NCBI GenBank assembly: GCA_964621615.1
Contig: CAZUMW010000028.1
Span: 1-57,934 of the forward strand
Length of the DNA stretch: 57,934 nt
Source of the DNA: CAZUMW01 sp964621615
GTDB lineage: Bacteria; Desulfobacterota; WTBG01; CAIYCZ01; CAIRTM01
Direction: 5' to 3'
Every line of letters starts with the position of its first letter. Position 1 is the first letter of the stretch. Made by a program: the position numbers and the translations under genes. The notes below the pieces were generated by a model, which had not been told where the DNA came from, did not search any database, and worked only from the letters and a program-made list of their open reading frames with translations. Shown here one piece after another: positions 17,080-26,227 of this stretch.

Positions 17080-17433
17080 GTCACATGAAATGCGATGCTC
17101 CCCCGCCTTCAAGGCGGAGCATCCAGGAAATTAAGATTGATTTCAGAATTGTGCCGATTCATCCCCGCATATCGAAGAGCCCGCGACTGTTGCGGGGCAA
17201 AGCGGGGCTTTCACGGCACGTTCGGGTAAAAGGGTCATTGGTTACCATCGAAGTGAGAAAGTGCTCAAAGCCAGACGGTATTGCCCGGAAAATGCCACAC
17301 ATTATAGCGTTATTTGTCAGACAGGCAACATCTTTTCAAGACAGGCTGAAAATTGGATTTGCTTCACCGATGCGCGACGGTCACGGGTATGGATGTGGTC
17401 TCGTATCTACCTTGCAGAGCAGAACATTTTTTC
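17080..17433. other. Non-coding stretch with hairpins upstream of hyuA
   Basis: A long hairpin at about 17094-17123 (gatgctcc...gcctt / aaggcggagcatc) is followed by CCCGC...GCGGG near 17180-17197. The hairpin style recalls IS200/IS605 ends, so this may be a mobile-element scar, but no transposase is present. An open frame on the plus strand (17085-17468) has no recognisable protein and is not called. Confidence 0.4.
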
Positions 17434-17462
17434 TTGACACAAACCCGACTTGGAATTACTAT
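17434..17462 (+). promoter_or_regulatory. Sigma-70 promoter of the receiver gene
   Basis: TTGACA (17434-17439), a 17-base spacer and TACTAT (17457-17462) form a good promoter. A second TTGACA at 17465-17470 has a weaker -10 (GATTAT) 16 bases on, so two start points may exist. Both lie within 110 bases of the ATG at 17544. Confidence 0.6.
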
Positions 17463-17543
17463 TTTTGACAAAATTTTATTTTTATTGATTATTTGGAAAC
17501 AAATGGCAATAAAGTTAACAATAACGCATTTCCGGTAAATTCC

Positions 17544-17909
17544 ATGTCAGCCAAAATTCTTATTATTGAAGATGATGATCAGGTGCGGGATCTGCTTAAG
17601 AAAATTCTTCAAGGTGAAGGATATGAGGTGCTGAGCGCGGTAAACGGTGCAGAGGGGTTGAAAATGTATGAACAGGAAAATCCGGGGCTTATTATCACTG
17701 ATCTGATTATGCCTGAAAAAGAGGGCATTGAGACAATACGGGAGCTGAGAAAATCGGATCCTGATGTTAAAATTATTGCCATGTCGGGCGGCGGAACCAT
17801 CGATGCCGGACAGTACCTTCTGATGGCTGAGCGGCTCGGGGTGGCAAAGACGTTTAAAAAGCCCTTCAGGAGAAACGACATCATCGAGGCGGTAAGCGAA
17901 TTGATATAG
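17544..17909 (+). CDS. Single-domain response regulator (receiver only)
   Basis: This 121-residue CheY-like protein receives a phosphoryl group from a histidine kinase. The acidic pocket is EDDD near the N-terminus, the phosphoacceptor Asp is in LIITDLIMP, the conserved Ser is in AMSGGG and the Lys is in FKKPF. There is no output domain, so it acts by protein contact or passes phosphate on. The ATG at 17544 starts exactly at the domain; an in-frame TTG at 17493 would add a non-homologous tail. No kinase gene is adjacent. It converges on the Mut7-C gene. Confidence 0.9.
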   Translation: MSAKILIIEDDDQVRDLLKKILQGEGYEVLSAVNGAEGLKMYEQENPGLIITDLIMPEKEGIETIRELRKSDPDVKIIAMSGGGTIDAGQYLLMAERLGVAKTFKKPFRRNDIIEAVSELI

Positions 17910-17923
17910 CCGCGGCGCCCCGT

Positions 17924-18388
17924 TCAGGGTGACGAAAACAAATCTTCTATTTTTTTCTGCATGTTGCTGTAGTGCGTACCCCGCCAGTAGATTCTGCCGC
18001 AGCTGCTGCATTCCGAAAAGCTGTCCTCCGTATTGAAAATATATTCAGGTACCTTTCCGGCCGCCTTTTGCTTATCGACCGGATTAAGGGGGCGGTTGCA
18101 GACGACGCACCGTGTGAAGGGATGCAGGCGGTCAGGAGTGATGCTGTGTGCGCGCAGCACCTGTATGACCTGGTCCTGCACCCGGTCATGTGCAATAAAG
18201 CACACCGGAACCGGCGCGTCACCGTGCGCCAGCGCACTGCGTCTGGTGATCAGAATCCTGCCCTGCCTTGCAGCATCGCACAGGGTTTTCTGCAGGTCTG
18301 CGCAGCGCGAAAATATGGTATCAAAGCCCAGCATCCGGAGGTTTCTGGAAAGTGAGCCGAGCATGCAGTCGCAGGTGAAACGGATCAT
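17924..18388 (-). CDS. Mut7-C RNase domain protein (DUF82/PIN-like with Zn ribbon)
   Basis: This 154-residue protein has the Mut7-C layout: an N-terminal PIN-like part with CDCMLGSLSRNLRMLGFDT, then ILITRRSAL, and a C-terminal zinc ribbon with CVVCN and CSSCGRIYWRGTHYSNM. It is thought to be an RNA nuclease, though its bacterial role is poorly known. The ATG at 18388 is five bases after CAGGAG; the GTG at 18391 is too close. It is the last gene of the minus-strand housekeeping run. Confidence 0.87.
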   Translation of the reverse strand: MIRFTCDCMLGSLSRNLRMLGFDTIFSRCADLQKTLCDAARQGRILITRRSALAHGDAPVPVCFIAHDRVQDQVIQVLRAHSITPDRLHPFTRCVVCNRPLNPVDKQKAAGKVPEYIFNTEDSFSECSSCGRIYWRGTHYSNMQKKIEDLFSSP

Positions 18389-18636
18389 CACTACTCCTGC
18401 TGTGTAGATTGTGTTGTGTCCGGCTGCAAAAAAAAAACAGCCTGCGGCATACTTTTCCGTTGATGGAATTAAGAAGTCAGAAGACCGAATTCAGTACAGG
18501 AGAAGCCTGCATCGGGACTAAAATCATAGACCCTTATGCCGGCGTGAATCAGCATGCCCCATAAGCAATACTGCTTTATTGAACGCGGAACACCCGTTAC
18601 CGGTGGCGGTGCTGATTTTCATGAGACAGGCATGAT

Positions 18637-19479
18637 TCACGATCGCATGTCCCGTATTATGTCCGTCAGCGTATCAAAGGCTTCAAGCGAAAAGGTTTCG
18701 GCACGCTGTGCAATATCAATATGTTCCTGCGCAGCCCTGTCCCTGAATTCATTATAGCCTATACCGTATCGTGAGAGAATCCCCTTAAGGCAGTTGCGTG
18801 CTGTTTTGCGCCGCTGTGAAAAGGCGGCTTTCACAACATCTCTGAACAGCTCCTCCCCTGCGTCGTGCCACTGCCTGTCGCTGCGTGGGGTCAGTGTCAG
18901 CACTGCTGATTGCACACGCGGCTGCGGGTAAAAGCAGCTCGGCGCTATGGTGTGTGCTGTCGCGGCACCGGCGTAGGCGCGGCACAGCACAGACAGCGAG
19001 CCGTAGTCCCCGGTTCCCGGTGATGCGCAGATGCGGGCGGCGCACTCCTGCTGCATAATAAACACAGCACGCTGCACACAGCGCGCCTCTTTGAGGCTTT
19101 TCAGTACGATGGGGGTAGTTATGGCATAGGGGATGCTTCCCATGAGCACCGCAGGCCGGGGAGCATAGTCACTGAAAGAAATGCTTAGAATATCGCGGTT
19201 GTAGACGGTAAGATTATCCGATTCTTCTGCGCGGCCCTGCAGAATGCGGCACATATCACGATCGATATCGAACGCGATTGCTGAAGCCCCCTGCTGGAGA
19301 ATAATGCAGGTGAGGGCGCCGAGGCCGGGGCCTATTTCGATGACCGTGTCGCCCGGAGCGATCGAAGCGGCGTCAACAGCTATCCGGGCGCTGTTTTTGT
19401 CGACCAGAAAGTGCTGGCTTCGGTGCTTGCGGGGCCGTATGCCCAGGCGGCTGATGAGGTGCTTTGCAGGGAAGTCCAT
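18637..19479 (-). CDS. rsmA: 16S rRNA dimethyladenosine transferase RsmA/KsgA
   Basis: This 280-residue SAM-dependent enzyme dimethylates two adjacent adenosines near the 3' end of 16S rRNA during small-subunit assembly. GIRPRKHRSQHFLVD opens the domain, and VIEIGPGLGALT is the SAM-binding motif I. The active-site motif IV, normally N-(L/I)-P-Y, reads GSIPYAITTP: the Asn is Ser, encoded AGC (AAC would restore Asn). The length is otherwise normal. The rest of the family signature is intact, so this is either a sequence-level variation, a base error or a weakened enzyme. It follows the amidase by 38 bases. Confidence 0.92.
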   Translation of the reverse strand: MDFPAKHLISRLGIRPRKHRSQHFLVDKNSARIAVDAASIAPGDTVIEIGPGLGALTCIILQQGASAIAFDIDRDMCRILQGRAEESDNLTVYNRDILSISFSDYAPRPAVLMGSIPYAITTPIVLKSLKEARCVQRAVFIMQQECAARICASPGTGDYGSLSVLCRAYAGAATAHTIAPSCFYPQPRVQSAVLTLTPRSDRQWHDAGEELFRDVVKAAFSQRRKTARNCLKGILSRYGIGYNEFRDRAAQEHIDIAQRAETFSLEAFDTLTDIIRDMRS

Positions 19480-19517
19480 AGGTGCGGTAAAAACACATCA
19501 CAGGGAAAAAAGGCGTT

Positions 19518-20885
19518 TCAGTTTTTGTTTATATACAGCACGGTTTTTTCGCCGTTTATGAAGCTGTGAATGCCCTTTGCGACAGCTGCCGCTATGCTGC
19601 TCTGGTATGCCCTGGATGTAAGCCGCTTTGCCTCGGAAGGGTTGCTGATGAATGCGGTTTCAAGCAGCACGCCGGGCATTTCAGCGTCGATCAGCACGCG
19701 CATCGGGGCGTGCTTTACGCCCAGGTTTCTGAACGTGCTGTACCGCCTGCTGACCGCATCGACGATGTTGTTATGTATGTAGCCTGCAAGAATGCTGGAG
19801 CGGTTTATTTTTTCATTGTGCATCAGATCAAATAAAATGAGCTCCAGGTCGCTGATCTGTGACGGGGTGGTGAAATTTTCCCGCGCGGCAACGCGGCGCG
19901 CTGAGGAATCGGAGGAGAAGTTCAGATAGTAGGTTTCCACTCCGCTCAGCGAGGGATCCGTGTGAGAGTTTGCATGCACTGATATGAACAGGTCGGCGTT
20001 GCTTTTGTTGGCAATTTCCGCCCGCTTCTCAAGCGAAAGAAAAACATCTTTTGTTCTTGTGAGGATGGTTTTGCAGTTCGGGTACCTGTCGAGCGACTTT
20101 TTCAGCTGCTTTGCGATGGCAAGGCATACGTGCTTTTCTTTCATGCCGCGATATCCGATTGCCCCGGGGTCCTTGCCGCCGTGGCCGGGGTCGATAACGA
20201 TAATGCAGGTATTGTCCCGGTTCTGAACTGCAGGTGCGGCAGCGGCCGGCTTCGCGTCCCGCGGCTCTGGCTGCTCTTTTTTCTGTGCCGGGGGAGCGGT
20301 TGTTGTGCCGGCTGTCTGTGTGCGTTCGGCCTTCTCAGCCGAGCTGCCCGGGGAATACGCGTCGCTGACCGGGCCCGTTCGGCGATTCAAAAGGCGCTCG
20401 TCTGCAAAAAGCTCGATCACGATCTGAGCAGGATGTTCAGTCTGAGAAATCCGGTAGTCGTCTCTGAAAATCTCCTTTTTTATTTCCAGCACGACGCGCG
20501 CAGTCGATCTGTTGCGCTGGCCTGAGCGGATCTTCTGTATAAGGGACCAGCCCGGAGGAACAATATGACGATCGGCTGTATGTTGCAGATGGGCATTGAG
20601 AACATCGATGTACAGCCGGAAGGGAATCCCCTTATGTTTGTGGGCTTCGAGAAAGCGCGATTTGTAGGATGCCAGGCGTGCCAGGTGTACCGTTACGGTA
20701 TCGGTGCCGCCCGTGCGCTCATAGGTGATCGCGGTAACCGCGTTCATGCGCTTGGCGTGCGAAATTGTTGCGGTCAGGGGGCTGCTGAGAATAAGCGTCG
20801 CTGAAAAACACAGCATGGCGGAGGCAGCCGGCAGGCGGAAGCGCATTAAGATATGTAATAATGTCGCGTTCAGAGTGTGTGTCAT
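19518..20885 (-). CDS. N-acetylmuramoyl-L-alanine amidase (AMIN + Amidase_3)
   Basis: This 455-residue periplasmic zinc amidase cleaves the bond between N-acetylmuramic acid and the stem peptide, usually at division. A signal peptide (about residues 15-44) precedes an AMIN-like targeting domain (about 50-150), a Lys/Glu/Ala/Pro-rich linker (165-220), and the Amidase_3 domain. Zinc ligands are visible as VIDPGHGG, MKEKH and SVHAN, and the catalytic Glu in VLLETAFISN. The layout matches AmiC. It lies between the HIT-protein and rsmA genes on the same strand. Confidence 0.92.
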   Translation of the reverse strand: MTHTLNATLLHILMRFRLPAASAMLCFSATLILSSPLTATISHAKRMNAVTAITYERTGGTDTVTVHLARLASYKSRFLEAHKHKGIPFRLYIDVLNAHLQHTADRHIVPPGWSLIQKIRSGQRNRSTARVVLEIKKEIFRDDYRISQTEHPAQIVIELFADERLLNRRTGPVSDAYSPGSSAEKAERTQTAGTTTAPPAQKKEQPEPRDAKPAAAAPAVQNRDNTCIIVIDPGHGGKDPGAIGYRGMKEKHVCLAIAKQLKKSLDRYPNCKTILTRTKDVFLSLEKRAEIANKSNADLFISVHANSHTDPSLSGVETYYLNFSSDSSARRVAARENFTTPSQISDLELILFDLMHNEKINRSSILAGYIHNNIVDAVSRRYSTFRNLGVKHAPMRVLIDAEMPGVLLETAFISNPSEAKRLTSRAYQSSIAAAVAKGIHSFINGEKTVLYINKN

Positions 20886-20929
20886 ACGTCCCGCTGTAGT
20901 CGTTACTGATGCGGCCTCTGCCGCGCTGC

Positions 20930-21436
20930 TTATGAATCACGGTCAGCGCTGAAGCTCGGCAGCAGGGTTTCATAAATCCGGGTAAGGTAATCCGGCATAA
21001 CCATGGTGTCGGCTATAACCGGCATGAAATTGTGGTCGCCGTTCCACCGTGCGACAATGTGAAAATGCAGGTGATCCTCGGCGCCGGCACCGGCCGCTTT
21101 TCCCAGGTTCGCGCCGACGTTGAGCCCGTCCGGCTCGAGAGCACTGCGCAGCGCTGCGCATGAAAACCTGAGCAGCGAGAAAAAATCACTCATCTCATTA
21201 TCTGTCAGGTCATCCATATCTGCAGCGTGCCGCTTGGGTATGACCATCAGATGTCCCGATGCATACGGGTACTTATTCAGAAGCACATAGCTGTAGTCTG
21301 TTTCGCGCAGAATTAAATGGCGCCGTTTGTAGCCCCGTGTTCTTTTTATGCACAGAAAGCAGCCAGGCTTTTTTTTGCCGGATAACTTGTTGTCCAGTAT
21401 GTAGCGTATTCTCCATGGGGCCCATAGCCGCTTCAT
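20930..21436 (-). CDS. HIT-family nucleotide hydrolase/phosphorylase
   Basis: This 168-residue protein carries the histidine triad DHLHFHIVARW, with the first His of the last pair as nucleophile. It opens with RLWAPWRIRYI and a zinc pair CFLC, like bacterial Ap4A-type HIT proteins. FVVLLNKYPY-like and GHLMVIPKRH segments are present (LLNKYPYASGHLMVIPKRHAAD). It probably splits dinucleoside polyphosphates or adenylated compounds. CAGGA precedes the ATG. It sits 44 bases before the amidase in the same run. Confidence 0.9.
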   Translation of the reverse strand: MKRLWAPWRIRYILDNKLSGKKKPGCFLCIKRTRGYKRRHLILRETDYSYVLLNKYPYASGHLMVIPKRHAADMDDLTDNEMSDFFSLLRFSCAALRSALEPDGLNVGANLGKAAGAGAEDHLHFHIVARWNGDHNFMPVIADTMVMPDYLTRIYETLLPSFSADRDS

Positions 21437-21582
21437 AGCACGATCCTGTCAGGCGCTGTAAGCGCGCATGCTCAAGGCATTTCTGTATAAAATATCGGAA
21501 GTTAATGAAATATCTTTAAAACCTACCATAAAACCGGCTTGTAATACAAGTTGTATTCATTAGCGGTGCAGCGCGGCTGCGG

Positions 21583-22320
21583 CTATAAAGAAACCAGCTC
21601 GATGTCTCCCCAGGCTCCAATGCGACCGTTGAGGATAATAACCGCGCCGCTTACGCCGGGTATTGATTCAGCAGCGCGGAGGCCCGGGGTTAAGTCCGCT
21701 GATGAATGGATGCTGTTGCACAGTGCTGTTGCCGCTGCATCGGCGATGCATGCAGACTCGGAAAGAACCGTTACGGCCTCTGCTGCGCCGAAGCTCTGCG
21801 AGTGGCCGATGGTGGCCGAGGATGTGCATATGCTTTGCCCGTGAGCTGAGGGATGAATTTTGACGCCGAGCGACGGCAGTCCGTGCAGGTCATCAAACAG
21901 AATGGCGCTCACAACAAGATCGCTGCAGTTAAGATAAATATCGCCGCCATTTTCAACAATAATTTCACGCGAATAGCTGAGCAGCTTCTTGCCGGTCGCC
22001 TCTGCGACGGCTCCGGCAACGGCGGCCATGGGACCCACGCCGGCGAGCTGCGCTGCGGTGAGCATGTTTTGAATAATCTCAGGTGCCATGGGGTCGGGAG
22101 GCAGCGGCGTGAGCGAGCTTAAAAACGACGGCGTGCGTTCAATGTAGCTTTCAATAGGAAGCCGGGCTGCAAGAACGGCATCAACCGCCTCGCCGTGGAG
22201 ATCTTTTTCCGCACTGATGAAAAGATCGGTTTCCATAATCGAAACGGTAAACGATGTGAGCCTTCCGGTGCCGGTATGGCGCCGGTAGCTGCGTTCCTGA
22301 TATATGCGTGGTGAGATCAT
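21583..22320 (-). CDS. UPF0280 family protein (ApbE-like fold)
   Basis: This 245-residue protein begins PRIYQERSYR..TGTGRLTSFTVSIMETDLFISAEKDL, the usual opening of UPF0280 proteins. The middle (GVGPMAAVAGAVAEATGKKLL; IVENGGDIYLN) resembles the flavin-transfer ApbE superfamily. The activity is unknown. The length fits the family. It lies between dnaE and the HIT gene and is probably co-transcribed with them. Confidence 0.85.
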   Translation of the reverse strand: MISPRIYQERSYRRHTGTGRLTSFTVSIMETDLFISAEKDLHGEAVDAVLAARLPIESYIERTPSFLSSLTPLPPDPMAPEIIQNMLTAAQLAGVGPMAAVAGAVAEATGKKLLSYSREIIVENGGDIYLNCSDLVVSAILFDDLHGLPSLGVKIHPSAHGQSICTSSATIGHSQSFGAAEAVTVLSESACIADAAATALCNSIHSSADLTPGLRAAESIPGVSGAVIILNGRIGAWGDIELVSL

Positions 22321-22366
22321 ATGTGCGCTTCAGCGGTGACGGGCTGGAGGTAAAGCCCGCACGCGT

Positions 22367-25300
22367 TTATGAGAAGGATACGCTCTGCTTGCCGAGAACT
22401 GATTCCATTTCACTCACAAAAAGCTGTGAGGCGTTTGTTTTATAGCTGTCGGAAAAGCTGATAACGGTTTCGCTGCTGTCGGGTATGATAACGTGAAAAT
22501 AGACTTTGGATTTGCCGGGATTGTTCCGGAGTATGTTTTGTATTTTGTCGATTTCATTCTGGGACAGCGAGCCGATCGGGCAGCGGAGGTGTACGTCGGG
22601 AGAGGCTATTTCGCCGGCGTGCTCAATGGGTACAATTTCAGCGGCGATGATGCGGTTCGAGCGGTTGCCGCTGTCGCTTTCGATGCTCAGCTTTCCCTTG
22701 ATCAGCAGCGGGCGATCGCTTTTGAGCAGGTCTGATGATGTCCGGTACAGATCCGAAAAAACAATGACCTCCACAATGCCGGCAAGGTCCTCAAGAGAGG
22801 CAAACCCCATCAGCTCACCCTTTTTGGTCGTTGTCTGCTTCAGGCTGTTTACAATCCCCCCGATAATAATTTCCTTTGGCTGCGTTTCTCCGGCAATTGA
22901 TTCAGCGTCTGCAGTGGCGTACGCCTTAAGAATATCCGTGAAATTATCAAGCGGATGACCGGTGACATAAAAGCCGAGGCATTCCTTTTCATAGGATAGC
23001 CGGTCGGTTTGCGACCATTCAGGAACGTCGGGATACGTTATCTGTTCCCCGGGGTTATCGCCCCCCTGGTCGGCGATTATCTGGAACATGCTGAGCTGGT
23101 TTTTGACCTTGTCCTTCTGTATTTTCTGAGCAACGGACACCGCCTCGTCGAGAGCCGCGATCAGCTGCGAGCGCTGCGGGTGTATGGTATCGAATGCGCC
23201 GCATTTTATAAGGCTTTCTATGACCTTTTTGTTCACTTTCCGCAGGTCGACTTTTGTGCAGAAATCAAACAGCGAGGTGAAGCCTCCTTTTTCGGCTCTC
23301 ATGGCAAGAATCGACTCGATGGCGCTGTGACCGACATTTTTGACGGCAGCCAGACCGAACCTGATTTTGCCGGCAGACACGGTAAAGTCGCGGTGGCTTT
23401 CATTGACATCAGGAGGAAGCACTTCGATTGCTTTCTCGCGGCACTCGCTTATGTGCTTGACCACCTTGTCGGTGTTTTCCATTTCGCAGCTGAGGAGCGC
23501 CGCCATGAACTCGACCGGATAGTGTGCTTTCAGATATGCTGTCTGGTAGGACACGTATGCGTATGCGGCGCTGTGTGATTTGTTGAACCCGTATTCGGCG
23601 AATTTTGCCATGAGGTCGAAAATCTTTTCCGCCTTCTGCGGGGTGATTTTATTTTTGTGCGCACCGGCCAGGAACTTTTCCTTTTGCTTTGCCATTTCCG
23701 CTGCTTTCTTTTTACCCATGGCCCGCCGCAGCAGATCGGCATCGGCCAGCGAAAAGCTGCCCAGGCTGCTGGCTATTTTCATGACCTGCTCCTGGTACAG
23801 AATGATGCCGTAGGTCTCGCGGAGAATTTCCTCGAGCTGTGGAAGCTCATAGCTGATGGGGACCTGACCGTGCTTTCGCTGGATGAACTCATCAACCATG
23901 CCGCTTGCAAGCGGCCCGGGGCGGTAGAGCGCAAGTAAGGCGGTAAGGTCCTGAATGGAGGATGGCCTTATCCGTGTGAGCAGATCCTTCATGCCGGAGC
24001 TTTCAAGCTGGAACACGCCCTCTGTTTCGCCTGAACCGAGAAGCTCATAGGTTTTCTGATCGCTCAGAGGAAGCTCGTTCATGTCGGGGAGCGCATTGTC
24101 CGGGTTCTGCCGGACCAGGTCAACAGCGCGCTGAATGACCGTCAGGGTTCTGAGGCCGAGAAAGTCGAATTTTATCAGGCCGATGTTTTCGACCTCGTTC
24201 ATTGAATACTGGGTGACAACCTCGTCTTTCTGCCCTTTGTAGAGGGGCAGATAGCTTACCAGCGGCGCATCGGCTATGACCACGCCGGCGGCATGGGTTG
24301 AGGCGTGTCGGGTAAGCCCCTCGAGTTTTTTGGAAATGCTCAGAAGCTTTTCCACACGGGCGTCGCTCCGGGCGAGCTCCTTGAGCTTGGGCTCAAGGGT
24401 CAGCGCGGTTTCGACGGTGATTTTCGGGTCCTCGGGGACAAGCTTGGCTATGCCGTCAACCTCCTTGAACGGCATGTCGAGCGCGCGCCCAACATCGCGG
24501 ATAACGCCCTTAGCAAGCATTTTGCCGAACGTGATTATCTGGGCCACGTTTTCCCGGCCGTATTTGCCGGTAACGTAATCGATAACGCTGTCCCTGTTTT
24601 CCATGCAGAAGTCAACGTCAATATCGGGCGGGTTGACGCGCTCGGGGTTGAGAAACCGCTCAAACAGCAGGCCGTTCTCGATCGGGTCGATTTCAGTTAT
24701 TTCCAGCGCATAGGCAACAAGGCTTCCGGCTGCCGAGCCGCGGCCCGGGCCGACGGGGCAGCCGTGCTGCTTTGCATATTTGATGAAGTCGGAAACGATG
24801 AGAAAGTAGGTGGTAAAGTGCATCTTTTTAATCATCGCAATTTCATCTTCAAGGCGACTCCAGTATGCCTGTTCATCGAATCCGCCCCCCGAGCCGCGAT
24901 GCGCTTTTATTTTGTTGAGGCGCGCCGTGAGGCCATCATGCACGCAGCGGTCGAAATAGGTTTCGTTGGTATCGCCCTCGGGCGGCGTAAAGTGGGGGAA
25001 TTTATACTCCTTGAAATTGAAGTCGAACGTGCACTGCTCGGCGATCGCCACCGTGTTTTTAAGCGCATCAGGAACGTGAGAAAAGGCAGCGTACATTTCC
25101 TCCGGAGTTTTAAAATAGAACTGATCTGTTGAAAACCGCATCCTGTCCTGGTCGTTCATGGTTTTGCCAGTTTGTATGCACAGGAGCACCTCATGGGCCT
25201 CGGCATCTGCAGCGTTCAGATAATGGCAGTCATTGGTCGCCACCAGAGGAATGCCCGTTTTGCGGGCGATCTCGCAGAGGCCCTCGTTAACGGTTTTCTG

Positions 25301-25858
25301 CTCCGGTATGCCGTTTTCCTGAAGCTCAAGATAAAAGCGATCGCTGCCGAATATCTGGCGATATTCGTCTGCGGTGTCGAGCGCCGCCGTCATGCTGCCG
25401 GCCAGTATCAGCTCCGGTATTTCCCCGTGAAGGCATGCCGACAGCGCTATCAGGCCTTCGCTGTGGGCGGCGAGCACCTCTTTGTCAATGCGAGGCTTGT
25501 AATAAAAGCCCTCGAAATATCCGCTTGTCACAAGGCTGAGCAGATTCTGATAGCCGGTTTTGTTTTTAGCAAGAAGGATCAGGTGGTAGTTTGATTCCTT
25601 AACGCCGGTACCGGTTTCTTTATCAAATCGGCTTTTCGGGGCCACATACATTTCGCAGCCTATAATCGGCTTCAGCCCGCCTGCCTGCGCCTTCTGATAA
25701 AACTCGATAACGCCGAACATATTCCCGTGATCGGTAATCGCCAACGCGGGCATATGATATTCGCGGGCCTTTTTGCAGGCGTCGTCGATGCGGATTGCCC
25801 CGTCCAGAAGGCTGTATTGTGTGTGCATGTGCAGATGGACAAATTCAGAATGCTTCAC
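22367..25858 (-). CDS. dnaE: DNA polymerase III alpha subunit
   Basis: This 1163-residue replicative polymerase has the usual DnaE length. The PHP domain opens with VHLHMHTQYSLLDGAI. Palm-domain catalytic aspartates are in NPPDIDVDFCMENR, preceded by GPGRGSAAGSLVAYAL. HASTHAAGVVI, QEQVMKIASSLGSFS and the C-terminal OB domain (IIGGIVNSLKQTTTKKGELMGF) follow. No 3'-5' exonuclease is fused, so this is DnaE, not PolC. GTG at 25858 is preferred because AGAGGA lies seven bases upstream; an ATG at 25894 has no ribosome site. Confidence 0.97.
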   Translation of the reverse strand: MKHSEFVHLHMHTQYSLLDGAIRIDDACKKAREYHMPALAITDHGNMFGVIEFYQKAQAGGLKPIIGCEMYVAPKSRFDKETGTGVKESNYHLILLAKNKTGYQNLLSLVTSGYFEGFYYKPRIDKEVLAAHSEGLIALSACLHGEIPELILAGSMTAALDTADEYRQIFGSDRFYLELQENGIPEQKTVNEGLCEIARKTGIPLVATNDCHYLNAADAEAHEVLLCIQTGKTMNDQDRMRFSTDQFYFKTPEEMYAAFSHVPDALKNTVAIAEQCTFDFNFKEYKFPHFTPPEGDTNETYFDRCVHDGLTARLNKIKAHRGSGGGFDEQAYWSRLEDEIAMIKKMHFTTYFLIVSDFIKYAKQHGCPVGPGRGSAAGSLVAYALEITEIDPIENGLLFERFLNPERVNPPDIDVDFCMENRDSVIDYVTGKYGRENVAQIITFGKMLAKGVIRDVGRALDMPFKEVDGIAKLVPEDPKITVETALTLEPKLKELARSDARVEKLLSISKKLEGLTRHASTHAAGVVIADAPLVSYLPLYKGQKDEVVTQYSMNEVENIGLIKFDFLGLRTLTVIQRAVDLVRQNPDNALPDMNELPLSDQKTYELLGSGETEGVFQLESSGMKDLLTRIRPSSIQDLTALLALYRPGPLASGMVDEFIQRKHGQVPISYELPQLEEILRETYGIILYQEQVMKIASSLGSFSLADADLLRRAMGKKKAAEMAKQKEKFLAGAHKNKITPQKAEKIFDLMAKFAEYGFNKSHSAAYAYVSYQTAYLKAHYPVEFMAALLSCEMENTDKVVKHISECREKAIEVLPPDVNESHRDFTVSAGKIRFGLAAVKNVGHSAIESILAMRAEKGGFTSLFDFCTKVDLRKVNKKVIESLIKCGAFDTIHPQRSQLIAALDEAVSVAQKIQKDKVKNQLSMFQIIADQGGDNPGEQITYPDVPEWSQTDRLSYEKECLGFYVTGHPLDNFTDILKAYATADAESIAGETQPKEIIIGGIVNSLKQTTTKKGELMGFASLEDLAGIVEVIVFSDLYRTSSDLLKSDRPLLIKGKLSIESDSGNRSNRIIAAEIVPIEHAGEIASPDVHLRCPIGSLSQNEIDKIQNILRNNPGKSKVYFHVIIPDSSETVISFSDSYKTNASQLFVSEMESVLGKQSVSFS

Positions 25859-26227
25859 TGAGATTTCCTCTACTTGAATAAATATATACTGCATGGAGTT
25901 GTATAGCGGATGTGTATCAGATATATTACTGTGTTTTTTTCAGCAACGCAAGCCTGCAAAGGCAGCGCAGATACCATTTTGGTTTATATGTTAATACAGC
26001 AACACGGCGCTGCATATATTGATTATCATTTATTTAAGCTTTATCAGCATTTTAGGCTTGCAAACCGTATATAAAATTGGTATTATTTTGCACCTTATAA
26101 AAGTTATAAATTAGCATTGTTTATTGTTTATTTTGTCATTAATTTACCGTTAGATTGCGTTTTTTACAAGGCTGTGCTGGACAAAAGATATTTATTTTTA
26201 CGCTAATACTATGCAAGGAGGGTTTTT
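25859..26227. promoter_or_regulatory. AT-rich regulatory region upstream of the hydrogenase operon
   Basis: No gene is present. GCAAGCCT (25948-25955) and AGGCTTGC (26054-26061) are perfect inverted partners. Each is followed by a similar TGCAAA and an ATTTTGGTTTAT / AATTGGTATTAT segment, so two related sites about 104 bases apart are present. A possible promoter is TTGCAC (26088-26093), an 18-base spacer and TAGCAT (26112-26117). A partial Fur-like core (TGATTATCATT) lies near 26020. Regulation by a paired-site activator is inference. Confidence 0.45.

Noticed and set aside
17085..17468. Plus-strand open frame of 127 codons upstream of the receiver gene
   Set aside because: It spans hairpins and the promoter region and resembles no protein.
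25859..25894. Longer dnaE start (ATG at 25894)
   Set aside because: No ribosome site; AGAGGA with correct spacing supports GTG at 25858.
26010..26035. Fur box ahead of the hydrogenase operon
   Set aside because: Only the core TGATTATCATT fits; the flanks do not, giving about 13 of 19 matches.
26071..26095. Sigma-54 promoter ahead of the hydrogenase operon
   Set aside because: TTGG...TTTTGC has only nine bases between GG and GC, where ten are required.
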